From Sipunculus nudus (taxonomy: Eukaryota; Annelida; Sipuncula; Golfingiida; Sipunculidae), in NCBI GenBank assembly GCA_026874595.1, contig CM049310.1:81578556-81642555 (forward strand): a DNA stretch of 64,000 bases, given 5' to 3'. The stretch's first letter is position 1. Each line of letters starts with the position of its first letter. The position numbers were made by a program, and so were the translations under genes. The notes under the pieces are model-generated. The model ran no database searches. It had not been told where the DNA came from and was given only the letters and a program-made list of their open reading frames with translations. This document shows, one piece after another, positions 23,626 to 34,756 of the stretch.

Positions 23626-23639
23626 TGTATAGTCATGTA

Positions 23640-25240
23640 CAGACCACTCACGATTGGATTAAGTCATTACATGTGTGGAACCATCACTTATGGAAGAAAC
23701 TTTGGTGTCAGATGGTCAAAGGTCAATATTACATTTGTAAAAACACTCAATTAGGTTTTCACAAGATACAGAAATCCTTTTCTGAATGTTTGCCTAAATA
23801 GTGTCAAGCCAGTCAGTTGAGCGTTATTGTCCATCTTAAACCTTTTTTATGGAACTCATATTTCCTATCATTATTGAAACATTTCGTTTGATTTCATAAA
23901 AAGTTTGTGAACAATTGTTAAGAAATATAAATTTTGTATTTGTGTGCCGACGGGAAATGTTATCTGTATAATTGGGAAATTCGCTTACATGAGATAATAT
24001 ATAGTGACGAATACGAATTTTTTGCGGAAATAGTGGAAGCAAACGTATCTGAAAAAAAGCACAAACACTTCGGAGTTAATGAAAAAAAGTGTCCAAAAAT
24101 AGACATGGAGACCATCGGTAAAAATTATATGTACTTGTGTGCCAGACGAGAGAAATGGGAAGGTACCTTGGTATAATTTAGTTATCGACCATAGTTCTTT
24201 TAGTCAATTATTTTGGAAAGCTTACACCGAGAGATCTTATGACCTTATCAGATTTCCTTATCTGGATGAAGTTTCTCTCTTTATCATTCAGACTGATGTA
24301 GAATAATTGCGATGACCTTTCCTCAACAGTAAACCTATCTCTGATATCCCCTTAGACGGAAACGTCTAACGGCAGATTATAGGGATCTACTCCACAAATG
24401 AGTATAAATTCACCTCTATCATGCGGACTGTGCAGATATACTGCGCGGACTGCGGAGAAAAGAAAAAAAAGTGTACAAAGGTGAGGTAAACTATCTAACT
24501 ATCAGCTTCCAGCCTGCACACATAAAGTTCCGGGTTTTCTTTTTAATTTAATTTATCCTTTGTACAACTAATTATTTTCTTATAGAAAAAATTTTTATTC
24601 ACCTCGGGTCTTTAGAATTAGGCCTTAAACTGGCCATTCTAAAGTACCTTTTTCAAAGAGGATTTGCAAGACAAAGATTTAGTGCCACCTGTACGTATAC
24701 GATATATGTAATTAATTTATTAATTAATAAAGAGGAATTGAATATATTGCTGGCAGTAAATGTTGCCACATATGTCTACAATGATCCTAGTATGTCAATA
24801 TTGCCACGGGTCATATGATGCAAACATGACCCAAGCTTTAAGATAAGCAGTTATTTTGCTTATGATAACATTATTGCCTTACACGACTGAACTCCGTGTA
24901 TCGAATTGACACATAGATATTAATAAAAGTCAGATAACAATACATTTTAACTAGGGGTCTTTGACCGCCCATAGGACCGAACGGGCCTCCCTAGCTTTTC
25001 ATGTTCAAATCTCGAGTAAAATAAGTGAAATAAAACACATCTTGGCAGACCTTTTTTGCGATGTCATTATTTTACATTATCCGGTGGAGCCGCCTTGCTG
25101 TCGCAGTGGGCCGCTACGGCTGTTGATCAAAAGCTAAACATAACTCATTCTGCAACGGCATTATTCAAGGGATGACCCGACGTGTCAGACGGGTAATCCA
25201 AAATCCGGAATCGGTCAGTGGTGATCATATTACATGTCTG
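23640..25240. other. No recognisable gene
   Basis: Includes an 80-codon forward frame (23934-24176), lysine- and glutamate-rich, with no family match I can make. Nothing else is supported. Confidence 0.35.
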
Positions 25241-25249
25241 CATAATCTG

Positions 25250-25290
25250 TATGGTGATGATAATGATTACGATGATGATGAAGATGATGT
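25250..25290. repeat. Degenerate (GATGAT)n
   Basis: Short run of imperfect GATGAT/GATAAT repeats, seen directly. Confidence 0.7.
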
Positions 25291-25557
25291 ATGTTATAAA
25301 GCCTTGTGAGAGCCTGTGTTAAAGAGATCTAGTCCGAAATTAAACACATATAAACTTAATATAGTAATTTAACTATCTATAAAAATAGTCAAGAAAACGT
25401 CGATCCCGCCGCACACAGGCTGTTTGTTTTGTTTATATCAAAATTACCTAAAGACGAACCAAGTTTTGGTGTTTTGCAACCGTTCCATTTCCTCATATGC
25501 AACGAACCAACTAAAGTTGCATCTTTTTTTTCTGTTTGTCAACATAGCCGCATAAAC

Positions 25558-26158
25558 CGTGATTGTTATTATTATTATTATTATTATTTATTTATTAATT
25601 TATTTTATAAATATATCTTTATTCAGGGTGGCTTGTTCAGAATATACTGATCTTCATCGAGGCACTTACAGTAATTGATACTTTAAACATAAATAAATAG
25701 CATGACAGTAATATACAAGGACATATGTGCAGAATATTGTAACCGAATATAACATATTGTTAGTTCGTGTATTTGTATGACCATTATTAAGAGTTTATTA
25801 AGGATATTATTTTCAAAATGATAGGCCATTCATGTTATTAACAATGTTGATAACATTGTATGAAATAAGTGCAGAGAATAATACAAACTACAAGTGCAAT
25901 TTGTGCTTAGTTATTTCAGTGTTTTTCACTTGGTATTCGTAAAGCATAAAATGTCAACATGCATGCATACCATGTAAAAAGAGGTAAAAATAGATTTACT
26001 GAACATATCAGAACATTTATTTTGTCAAGGGCTTGCAGAATATATTGTTTGAGATCTTTTTTGAACTGATCTAAATTATCTGCCTTACGTTAAGCTTCCG
26101 GTAACAAATTCCATAATTAGCAGCTTTAAGATATGCAAGTTATACATACGTCACTGAA
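25558..26158 (-). mobile_element. 5'-truncated LINE, 3' end
   Basis: On the minus strand: a decayed ORF C-terminus, stop at 25916-25918, about 330 bp of 3' UTR, and a (TTA)n tail (AAT repeats on the element strand) at 25565-25590. Coding end, UTR and A-rich microsatellite tail in this order is typical of a non-LTR retrotransposon inserted by target-primed reverse transcription. It lies inside family A copy A3, which defines both boundaries to within a few bases. Clade (CR1/L2-like or other) is not determined. Confidence 0.65.
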
Positions 26159-26160
26159 GC
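25916..26160 (-). pseudogene. LINE ORF2 C-terminal tail, decayed
   Basis: The minus-strand frame reads LWNLLPEA, a stop codon, then RKADNLDQFKKDLKQYIL. This is the W-N-x-L-P ... R-x-A-x-x-L-x-x-F-K-x-x-L-K signature I know from the C-terminus of many animal LINE ORF2 proteins, just after the reverse transcriptase and before the 3' UTR. Further stops lie upstream, so the copy is dead. The frame then runs about 40 codons to the stop at 25916-25918. Confidence 0.65.
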
Positions 26161-26419
26161 GTTTTCTTAACATTAATTAACCACGGTTCATTAATATGTA
26201 CACAGAGTAAAACAGAAATCACAAATTAAAAAAAAGGCGGGTGAATAGCAGGCTTGAAAGTTAAAGGGGCCCAATCACCTATCAGACCTCTATACACTAA
26301 AGGTAATCAGTTGGAGCTTTTATAATAATAGACCAGGAAACGTATGTATCATCGCACACAGGCTGTTTGTTTTGTTTATATCAACATGTTTACAATATGT
26401 CGGGGCCCGCCAAAATAAA

Positions 26420-28742
26420 AAAAAAACTAGACGACCATAGGTCGAACGCTTGCCGGAAATCGGAAGTGAAACACAGACGGACAGACAGAACATATTGTCG
26501 GTTTTCTATTAATAGAATGACTCTCAGGGACATTGCTGAGAATATGTGGCCCGTAGAATGACAAATGAACAGGCAAGCAGACAAAGCTGACAACAAAAGA
26601 CGAACAGACAGACATACTGACTTTGTGAGACAAGATTGACACCAGATGACATAACCTGGTGATTGAGAAGATTCAAAGGAAGAAAATGAGTTATAATTTA
26701 TGTAATTTAGATTTATAGTTTTGGAGGTATGGCGAATTAATGATATACTTGGGAGGCTCGACTGTAGCGCCTTCTAGCAGACATATTTCGATGACGACAA
26801 ATGCGTTTCGTATTATTAGTGTATGACATCAGATGTCTCAGTTTCAAAAGGATTCCGTCAAAGCTGTGGCCTGTCGAATGCATTATGTAAGGCGTAAGAA
26901 CCAGCAAGCAGGCACTTTGAGGACAACGGACAAACAGATGGACACACTGACAAAGTGACAGAAGATTGAAACCATATGCCTTAATCAGGTTATGGAGAAG
27001 ACTCAAAGGAAGAAAATAAGCTATAGCTTATGTAACTGAGGCTTTTGGTGTAGAGATATGGCCAATACAATGGTATGTGTGGGAGGGTCGTGTGCAGCGC
27101 CCACTAGTAGCCATATCAGGAAAATGAAAAATTTATTTCTAGAAATTAGTGTAAGACATAAGATGTAATAGTTTCAAAAGGATTCCGTCAAAACTGTGGC
27201 CTACAGAATGCTATATGTGAGACGCAAGAGCCAACAAGCAGGCGAATTTGAGGACAACTGACAAATAGACGAAAACACTGACAAAGTGACTCAAAATTGA
27301 GTCCAGATGACTTCTCCAGGTTATGGAGAAGACTCAAAGGAAGAAAAAAGCTACAGTTTATGTAACTGAGGTTTATAGTTTTGGAGATATTGCCAAAGCA
27401 TGATATGTTGGGAGAGGTTCGAGTTCAGCGCTCCCTAGCGGCCATATCCGGAAAATGAAAAATTGGTTTCGAGATATTAGTGTAAGACTTAAGATGTAAC
27501 AGTTTCAAAAGGATTCTTTCAAAACTGTGGCCTGTAGAATGCTATATGTTAGACGCAAGAGCAAGCAGGCGAATTTGAGGACAACTGACAAACAGACAGA
27601 CACGCTGACAAAGTGTCACAAAATTGTGACCAGATGACTACACTAGGTTATGGAGAAGACTCAGAGGAAGAAAATAAGCTATAGTTTATGTAATTGAGGC
27701 TTATAATTTTGGAGATATTGCCAAAACATGATATGTTGGGAGAGGTTCGAGTTCAGCGCCCCCTAGCGGCCATATCCGGAAAATGAAAAATTGGTTTCGA
27801 GATATTAGTGTAAGACTTAAGAAGTAACAGTTTCAAAAGGATTCTTTCAAAACTGTGGCCTGTAGAATGCTATATGTTAGACGCAAGAGCAAGCAGGCGA
27901 ATTTGAGGACAACTGACAAACAGACAGACACAATGACAAAGTGACACAACACTGAGACCAGATGACATTATCAGTTTATGGAGAAGACTCAGAGGGAAAA
28001 AATAAGCTATAGTTTATGTAATTGAGGCTTTGGGTTTTAGAGATATGGCCAATGTAATGATATCTGTGTGAGGGTCGTGTGCAGCGCCCCCTAGCAGCCA
28101 TATTAAAAAAATGAAAAAACAATTTCGAGATACTAGTCTAGGACTTATGATATGTCAGTTTCAAAAAGATTCCTGCAATAATGTGGCCTTTGGCGCAAGA
28201 TGAATGAAATCTCGAAATATCTCTATTCACGAGATATTTTACGAGATACTGCAAGACTTGTAATAAAATCTTGTAGTACTAGTTGAATGCTACCTGATGC
28301 AAAAACCTAGATCACTCTAGCTTTAAAACTGACAAAGTTAGAAAAATAAGATCCCTTTTTTTCGAATATCATGACTTTTCCCCAGAAATTTGTAACCATG
28401 GTTACGGCAAATTTGAGTCAGCTACACACCAGATGACAGGCCTTTGAATGACGATTAAAATGAGCTATTGTTGAAGTAGATACGACTAATAGTCACAAAG
28501 ATATGAAGAAAAAAACGTTTTGAGAAGTTTTGACGACCTTGACCTTGACCTTTGACCTATTTTAACCAAAAACAATAGGGCACCTAGAAATTATGTTTTC
28601 GAACATCACTGTAAGTTTCAAGGTTATTGTGGCAAAATTGTGGCCAGGAGAGTGGTGACAAACAAACAAACAGACAAACAGACAAACAGACATACGCGAC
28701 TGACCAATATGCTTGCCGAAATCTTTGATTCCGGCAAGCAAC
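26420..28742. mobile_element. 2.3-kb tandem-core element with terminal hairpin, possibly Helentron-derived
   Basis: Inserted in family A copy A4. Near its left end is GCTTGCCGGAAAT (26448-26460). Its right end is a hairpin GCTTGCCGAAATC-TTT-GATTCCGGCAAGC (28711-28739) whose last arm is the inverted repeat of the left one. Between them lie about 4.5 tandem units of ~330 bp, then a GACCTTGACC-type block (28540-28562) and (CAGA/CAAA)n (28664-28695). Subterminal inverted repeats, a 3' hairpin and a tandem core match the layout of bivalve pearl-type and other Helentron-associated elements. The assignment is inference. No coding capacity. Confidence 0.55.
26450..28200. repeat. ~330-bp tandem repeat, about 5 units
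   Basis: The word GAGAAGA-TCA starts at 26665, 26995, 27326, 27653 and 27981, giving periods of 330, 331, 327 and 328 bp. Each unit includes an AGCGC-CCTAGCGGCCATAT block, a TTTCAAAAGGATTC block, ACTGTGGCC and a CAGACAGACAC-type stretch. Units three and four are the most alike. The first and last units are partial. Confidence 0.85.
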
Positions 28743-29064
28743 AAACAATTCAACAAGGGCATCTGGCAGCAAGTCAGATAAGTCAGAGCTTCGCAAACGG
28801 AGTTTTGCAACAAGCGACCTTTCTACCTCCGCACATATGCAATCTACCGCCTAAGTTTACATATTTTTCCCGTTTGTCAACATTGCTGTGTTTACAAACA
28901 TATTGTTGATAAACAAATTCATACATCCTTCAGGAAGGCCTAAAAAAATTTTTCTTATTAAAAACTACCCTTCGATCATTAATATATACACAGAAATGGC
29001 CAGAAATTACATAAATTCTTTTTAAAAAAGTAATAAAATGGGCACCTTTAATAGTGGCCGCTGA

Positions 29065-29140
29065 TCCAACCTTCCGCCAGAGGTCGTTTCAACTGAAAAC
29101 TAGCCTCTCCCTGTTATTCACTGTGGGACTAATGTTAAAC
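29065..29140 (+). repeat. Family E short repeat, copy 1
   Basis: GAGGTCGTTTC, AAAACTAGCCTCTCCCTGTTA and ACTGTGGGACT match 55375-55425 (GGGTCGTTCTC, AAAACTAACCTCTACCTGTTA, ACTGTGGGACT) in order and spacing. No class assigned. Confidence 0.45.
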
Positions 29141-29289
29141 TTTAATGTCAACATTTGTTACATTTTAAGGAAACTTATTCTGTTTACATTTCACATGCAT
29201 ACTAACATAATATTACTTATCACAAAAACTCCGCTGTTCATGTAATTTTCAATGACGCAATTCTTATCGAACGTATATGTGAACGGACT

Positions 29290-29760
29290 ACATTTTCCTC
29301 TTTACTACATTGACACCTGCGCCATCTGTGTATTTAGAAGCCGCGGTCCATTGTGGGGGTCAAATTATGACGCCCACAAACCCTAAACAGAAGATTGGTA
29401 GTCTTGTGTTTCCGATTCTGCGGGAGATGGACCCAGACCGTGTTCAGCCAACCCATGCGTCTAATAAAGCCGGAAAAAGGAAACCCCCTCATTACACCGT
29501 GTCAGGGGAGGGGACACAAGAGACGTCGCGTTAGTTTAGATGACAAAATGTCATGAGAATCCCATTTCCAGGCCAGAAAACGAACGAGAACTGTCAAGGC
29601 GTTGTTCTTACTGGTAATATGTACGTCCATATGGCGTCAGACCTAACAAACACCCCTCTATCTAAGGACGAGAACAAAGTATGCGAACTGACACTTGATG
29701 GACAGGAATTTGTAATACCTGACGTAAAGATGACGGGGTTCGGTTTCTGTGACTGAGAAA
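29290..29760 (+). other. Two consecutive unrecognised open frames (74 and 67 codons)
   Basis: The frames 29310-29534 and 29553-29756 are less AT-rich than their surroundings and follow one another in different frames. Neither product has a motif, signal peptide or repeat I recognise. They could be a decayed exon or repeat-encoded sequence. No start or splice context supports a gene. Confidence 0.2.
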
Positions 29761-29874
29761 AAGAAGTAATTCAGAAGTAATTTTAAGCAGAGCTAGCATG
29801 CATTATCTATCCTTTTGTAAATATGGCAGACCGCATGTCTCCGGTCGGAAACTTTGAGAGCAATCGGGATTGTA

Positions 29875-29877
<3 letters not shown>

Positions 29878-29926
<49 letters not shown>
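29878..29926. repeat. (TA)n microsatellite
   Basis: About 49 bp of TA, seen directly. Confidence 0.95.
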
Positions 29927-29928
<2 letters not shown>

Positions 29929-30058
29929 GAGGTAATACATATATAAGTTCAATACATCAAAGTGAAAGTGCTCTACCATGCAGGGAAGCATTAATAATGT
30001 ATCGTATATAGTACTACAGATCTGTTTCGTTAGTACAGCTGACCACGGCTCACTCTTC

Positions 30059-30061
<3 letters not shown>

Positions 30062-30153
<92 letters not shown>
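30062..30153. repeat. Compound (TA)n(GA)n microsatellite
   Basis: About 33 bp of TA followed by about 58 bp of GA. Same composition and order as 9011-9127. It produces a spurious 152-codon reverse frame. Confidence 0.95.
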
Positions 30154-30155
<2 letters not shown>

Positions 30156-30429
30156 TATACATATATACTTCGAGAGACAGATGAAGAGATAGAGAGATGG
30201 GCAGATAGACATTAACCTCCGTTGATGTTATTCTGCTGTTATAATAAAAATAATTGCACAATACTCACGTATCATGTTATATACGCTCCCGAGGCAGCGG
30301 AAATCTTGCTCTTCTAAAGGAGTTGTTTTATATAGGTAGTAGGCCTATATGTAAAGCGCTGTGTAAAGAGCGTACATGTTATACTAAGTAGTATATTTCT
30401 TCCCTATTTATTTCACTTGAACGATAATT

Positions 30430-30850
30430 GGTGCTCTCAGAGATTTGAAAAGAATATCAAATGAGCCCTGCCAGGCTTTTAGCATTTATTTAGCGATGTC
30501 TAAAATTAAACTTTATTTCATTTATCAAATGAATGTACCGATAGATGTAACTCCTTGCCGTAAGGTCCATACGGTGAATCCCTGATGTTTGCAATTGGGG
30601 CATCACAAAGCTTTATGGGGACCTGGCTATTCCCTCTAATTGCATATTAGGACGTACGCTTTATGTGAAGGACATCGTCGATATGACAAAGCAAACAACA
30701 AGATGAAATGAGTCGGTCAGAGAGCCGTAAATTAGTTATGTAATTTACCACGAGTGGGCAAGTTTGCTGGCTCTGTTAGTGGTAGGAATTGAATATTATC
30801 CATTCCATCGACTGGGCCAGTCTACAAACGAGCATGACATTATGGTTAAT
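30430..30850 (+). repeat. Diverged duplicate of 39085-39405
   Basis: Shared ordered words: GAGCCCTGCCAGG-CTTTTAG, GTACCGATAGA-GTAACTC, GAG-CGGTCAGA, and CGACTGGGCCAGTCTA near the end. Much weaker than the 35.2-37.7 kb match; it may be the start of the same duplicated unit. Confidence 0.45.
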
Positions 30851-30966
30851 GGTCCGGTGTACTGCTTTATAATTATAAGATAATAAACCTTGGCATCTCC
30901 GGCCTCAAACCTAATGCCTCCAACTAGCGGCTCTACTTTATGAATGTATTTGAAGAGTTTTTAATC

Positions 30967-30989
30967 AGTTGCGGACCCCCCCCCCCCCC
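30967..30989. repeat. Poly-C tract
   Basis: About 14 C then TCCC, seen directly. Confidence 0.85.
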
Positions 30990-31329
30990 TCCCGTTGAGC
31001 TGTAACATTTCTCCCTTTTTTTCATTTCCCATTTATTCGTGATTATTTTACATATTTCATTTTTAATTCATTAGCAATTAAAGCTATTCACCGTTTATTA
31101 CTTTAATATTCATTAGTTGAAGATATCAATGAACAGCTGTGTGGTTTGCTTCGTTAAGACAGCATCTAAATATTTTCTAAAATGAGAGAGGGAGTTTTTT
31201 CGTTATTAAACAATCTACTGGGTCATAACCCTAAGGAAACCCCCAAATTGCAATTTTCTGTGAGTGAGGCATGGCCTTCCTGTTTGCCTGCAGAGCGCCA
31301 GGCCTGAGCACGTAAAGAATCACATGGCT

Positions 31330-31415
31330 CGTCTGCTGATACCGGTACTCGAACTCACGATCTGTACTCTGGTGTGCGAGTCCTGTGCGCTGCCTAGACC
31401 TCAGAAGCCGGAAAA
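31330..31415 (-). mobile_element. tRNA-derived SINE fragment
   Basis: On the minus strand, a B box GAGTTCGAGTACC (31344-31356) lies about 45 bp after an A-box-like TCTAGGCAGCG segment, spacing close to a tRNA. The arms do not close into a good cloverleaf and no 3' tRNA end is visible, so I call it a SINE head, not a tRNA gene. Confidence 0.4.
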
Positions 31416-31837
31416 ATGGCTTTAAATATAAAGTAATAGTTAAATATAAGAACTTTTTTTATATTTTTTACCCCGGGCATTACATTTGAAAGATAATATT
31501 TTGCAAGTTATAAACGTGGAATGGCATTTTCACCATTGACATTAACATGTAACAATCCATTGAAAATTTATGCCCTAAAATTGAAAAAATGCAAATATTA
31601 AATATTGAACCCCTCAAACGTTTTACTACATTATGCGAAGTCATTTATGAGGACAGTAGCTGAGGAAAAGGAAATCCTCATATTTTTTGTGAAGAGTGCC
31701 TCAAAATGTCCTGTTTACATTACATATTTGAAATATTCTCAATATGATATTTATACACATGTATATGTATTTATGTACACATATTTATATATATATTTGG
31801 CAATATAAATATTTAAAAAATTGTACATACTATGTAG

Positions 31838-31838
<1 letters not shown>

Positions 31839-31877
<39 letters not shown>
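31839..31877. repeat. (TA)n microsatellite
   Basis: About 38 bp of TA, with more degenerate TA at 31785-31800. Confidence 0.95.
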
Positions 31878-31880
<3 letters not shown>

Positions 31881-31934
31881 TTTACAAATATCCATATCAT
31901 TACGTAATACCCATCAACGCCAACCCAGTATTAG

Positions 31935-31984
31935 CCCCCCCCCCCCCCCCCACCCGTTCTCGATTTTCTGGACCCGCCACTGTT
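31935..31984 (-). repeat. CAGTGGCGG...poly-G terminal module
   Basis: Reading the minus strand from 31982: CAGTGGCGGGTCCAGAAAAT, then after 9 bases GGGTG and a run of about 16 G. CAGTGGCGG-TCCAG followed by a G run is a pattern I recognise from the ends of short DNA elements in many animals. A related word, CAGTGGCG followed by an 11-12 base G run, is at 37778-37804 on the plus strand. Confidence 0.4.
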
Positions 31985-32027
31985 AATGATAACGCTCATA
32001 TTTAATAAACTTTACAGGGAGTAAGAT

Positions 32028-32402
32028 TACTTTGGGTCAAATAAATTGGTTACGCCATGCAGCTGCAATATATATTCTGATGACATCAGCTCATCTTTCT
32101 GGTATGAACGAGATTTAAAGTTACAGCGCAGTCTTTTCATAAGAAACGGAGGATTTCTTCTGCAGTGGAAAGTGGCAATTTGTAATACCGCATTCCCACA
32201 GCGTGACAGCATCTTTGGTGAAGTGAGATCTTTGTTAAAGAAAGTGCTATGGCAAAACCATGTTCTAAACATCACAGATAGAAATCCCTGGCTCTTGACG
32301 AAGTCCGAACAAAGCTGGGACCTACAGTCTACGTACTTCATCTTCATTACCATTATCATCATCTTCTTGGACTCCGAAAAAGGACCCAAACTCTTATTCT
32401 AG
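32028..32402. other. Interval open on both strands (about 120 codons each)
   Basis: A forward frame (32046-32402) and a reverse frame (32027-32389) overlap almost completely. Neither product has a family motif I recognise. An acceptor-like TTTACAG precedes it at about 32013-32019, so an exon is possible, but no donor or partner exon is evident. Low AT for the area. Could equally be chance. Confidence 0.2.
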
Positions 32403-32447
32403 ACAGAACAAAATATAAATGACATAGCATCTACTAACCATGATCAT

Positions 32448-32922
32448 CATTAAAGCTCCCCATCAACCTGTCTTTTTAAAAAGAATTGTATGAATTTTCG
32501 CTCCCATTTTGTAGAAATTAATGGTCTAAGGGTAATTCTCTTTATGAAAAGTTCTTATGACGCCTCCGTGAAGAATGTATGAACTTGTTTATCAACACCG
32601 TGTTTGTAAGCAAAGCTATGTTGACAAATGGGAAAAAAATATAACCTAAGGTGGTAGGTTGCATATATGCCGAGATAGAAAGGTCACTAGTTGCAAAACA
32701 TTATTTGCAAACCTCTGGCTTATCTGACTTGCCACCAGATGCCTTTTTGGTATTTGTTTTGATTATTTTGGCGGTCCCCCGATATTATAAACACGTTGAT
32801 ATAAACAAAACAAGCAGGTTGTGTGCGGTAATTTCCACGTTTTCTGGCCTACTTTTATAAAAGCTCCAAGGGATTACCTATAGTTTATAAAGGACAGATA
32901 GGTGATTAGGCCAAATTAAAAT
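32448..32922 (-). mobile_element. Family A repeat, copy A5, uninterrupted
   Basis: The best full-length copy, about 475 bp. On the minus strand it runs from TTAATTTGGCC, through TAATCACCTATC, CACACAACCTGCTTGTTTTG, CCGCCAAAATAATC, GGCATCTGGTGGCAAGTCAG, TTTGTCAACATAG and GTTGATAAACAAGTTCAT, to GGGGAGCTTTAATG. It shows the pre-insertion state of A3, A4 and A6. No coding capacity. Confidence 0.75.
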
Positions 32923-33289
32923 CATCATCATGTGAAGATCTTCCTCTTTTCCTTGTACAATATTTGAACCCGAACCTGGACTGAAACTAAATTTTTATCT
33001 ATTTTATTTTTTTCGCGGCTGAATAGAACATAAGACCATCAGCCGGAAACTATCAAGGAACCAGTTTTTAATAAAAAGACAATCGTACCTTTTGAAATTT
33101 CCACAATCACAAATGCCCTATCGTCAACTTTGTTATTTGATTTTGGGCAAAACCATTTTTCCCATCTTTTGGCCGTAGACCTTTGACCTTTGGCTGCATC
33201 CAAACTATTCTTCATCTGTCAACTTCTGCAATCATAATAATTTTCCACCTCTGAACTCAGCACATCAGAGCGTTTGTTATCGTCTCTTC

Positions 33290-33450
33290 CAGATGGGTAT
33301 GCGTCAGTCCCCAAATAACATATCAGAGCGTTAATCCAATTAACACGTCAGAGCGTTAATCCTATTGACACATCAGAGCGAAATCCAATTAACACATCCG
33401 AGTGTTAATCCAATTAACACAAATCCAATTAACACATCAGAGCATTAATT
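33290..33450. repeat. 25-bp minisatellite, about 6 units
   Basis: Unit CACATCAGAGCGTTAATCC plus AATTAA, with truncated units at 33373 and 33420. The sequence just upstream (33257-33270, CAGCACATCAGAGCGTT) is a further partial unit. Confidence 0.85.
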
Positions 33451-34040
33451 ATTCTCTCTTCCAGAAGTTTTTAGGAGATTTCGGGAATGGGCCAATGAAG
33501 AATCGTTTAGATGTTGGCGTAGATTCGGCACTTAACCATTTTTAGGATAGCAATCAACTAATATTCACAAATGTAAAGTCAATTGCACGAATGAAGCCCG
33601 GAATATGGGCCCATTTGTTTGTCGAAAGCTTACTATATTTTATCTGAGATTTACTAAGTTTCATGCATGCAGAGCAAAAAAAAAACAAGTCAGGCTCGGC
33701 AACCGTAAATATATCGGGAAGGTATTTCTGTATTTTCAATACGAAAATTAAGACAGGTTTAAAAAAAAGTGTTATTGATTTACCTCGTTTAGCCGTTCCA
33801 TAGATTTATGATCCAAACTTAAAAGTCATCCGAATCAGCCACTCAGTAAAGTAAGCCAGGTTCACCGCCAGAATCAATTATACGAACCATAAGGTTTATT
33901 TTGCTTAAGGTCTTTGAGGATGGTTTTGTTCTATCTTTTCCTTCAATTAGACTTGATAGACAGTCGGAAATAAGTCAGATTTATGACTTCGCTGGGACAT
34001 TTTATTTCCCCTATAAAGAAAATTGGTTACTTTTTCTTTG

Positions 34041-34041
34041 T

Positions 34042-34074
<33 letters not shown>

Positions 34075-34075
34075 A

Positions 34076-34111
<36 letters not shown>

Positions 34112-34130
34112 GCATATATATGCATATATA
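34041..34130. repeat. Imperfect (TA)n microsatellite
   Basis: TA tract with AAATATA, CATATA and TGCATA interruptions. Confidence 0.9.
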
Positions 34131-34449
34131 AGGGCAAGCAATAGGAGGACAAATTGAAGAGTCTTGTGCGCTCAGTCTAAATATTGGCAAGTCACACGGG
34201 AATTAGTACCATCCCAATGGGAGGTGTCTGATCTGTACTATTTCTAAGGGTTGTTTAACTGATTATTTTTCATTTTATATCATTCCTGTATTAGTATATG
34301 ATAAGTGTCATTATATCACGTTTTGATTAGAATGTAATCTTAGGATTAATCGTCAGTACAATTTTTACACAATTTAGATGTCAGCAGTCAGAACCAAGCA
34401 TTCGAAAGAGAATTCGGGCTTCAAGGACCGTCGCTTCTTATACAAGCCA

Positions 34450-34515
34450 CATATATATATATATATGTGTGTGTATGTGTATATACTGTATATTTGTAAT
34501 TGTATGTGTATATAT
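34450..34515. repeat. Imperfect (TA)n(TG)n microsatellite
   Basis: Short TA run then TGTGTG with interruptions. Confidence 0.8.
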
Positions 34516-34756
34516 ACGTCCAGAGATCGGCTGTAAACATAACCTCATTTTTATTCGAATAATGAAAGACAAAAAAAATACAAGTTTAAAAGGAGGTTAT
34601 ATCTTTAGCCCGTTCTCTGGTTGTATAATTTTTGTCGGCAGGATCACGAAAAAACGTTTAGGACATGAGCCACGGATTGTGCCGGCCTTGAAAAGAGCCA
34701 GTGAGCAAACAACATTTGTTTACCTTAGCGGAGGTACGCTCTGCTGCATGATATCC

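Larger units (their letters stand above)
25317..26262 (+). mobile_element. Family A repeat, copy A3, split by a LINE tail
   Basis: The left part (25317-25556) has the TTAAAGAG start, AAGAAAACGTCGATCCC, CACACAGGCTGTTTGTTTTG and TTTGTCAACATAG blocks. The right part (about 26160-26262) has CATTAATATGTACACAGAG and the terminal block. The ~600 bp between is a minus-strand LINE end. A3 abuts A4 directly at about 26262. Confidence 0.65.
26262..29050 (+). mobile_element. Family A repeat, copy A4, split by a 2.3-kb element
   Basis: The left part (26262-26418) begins TTAAAGGGGCCC and runs through CACACAGGCTGTTTGTTTTG to CCCGCCAAAATAA. The right part (about 28743-29050) resumes at ATTCAACAAGGGCATCTGGC and runs through GCAACAAGCGACC, TTTGTCAACATTG and GATAAACAAATTC to GGGCACCTTTAA. 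Copy A5 at 32.5-32.9 kb shows these parts joined without the insert. The ends TTAAAGGGGCCC and GGGCACCTTTAA form an 11/12 inverted repeat. Confidence 0.7.

Noticed and set aside
26450-28200. CRISPR-like array of regular repeats
   Set aside because: The ~330-bp units are contiguous tandem copies without unique spacers, in an animal-type genome.
29803-30261. 152-codon reverse frame rich in Ser-Leu and Tyr-Ile
   Set aside because: It runs through (GA)n and (TA)n microsatellites; composition artefact.
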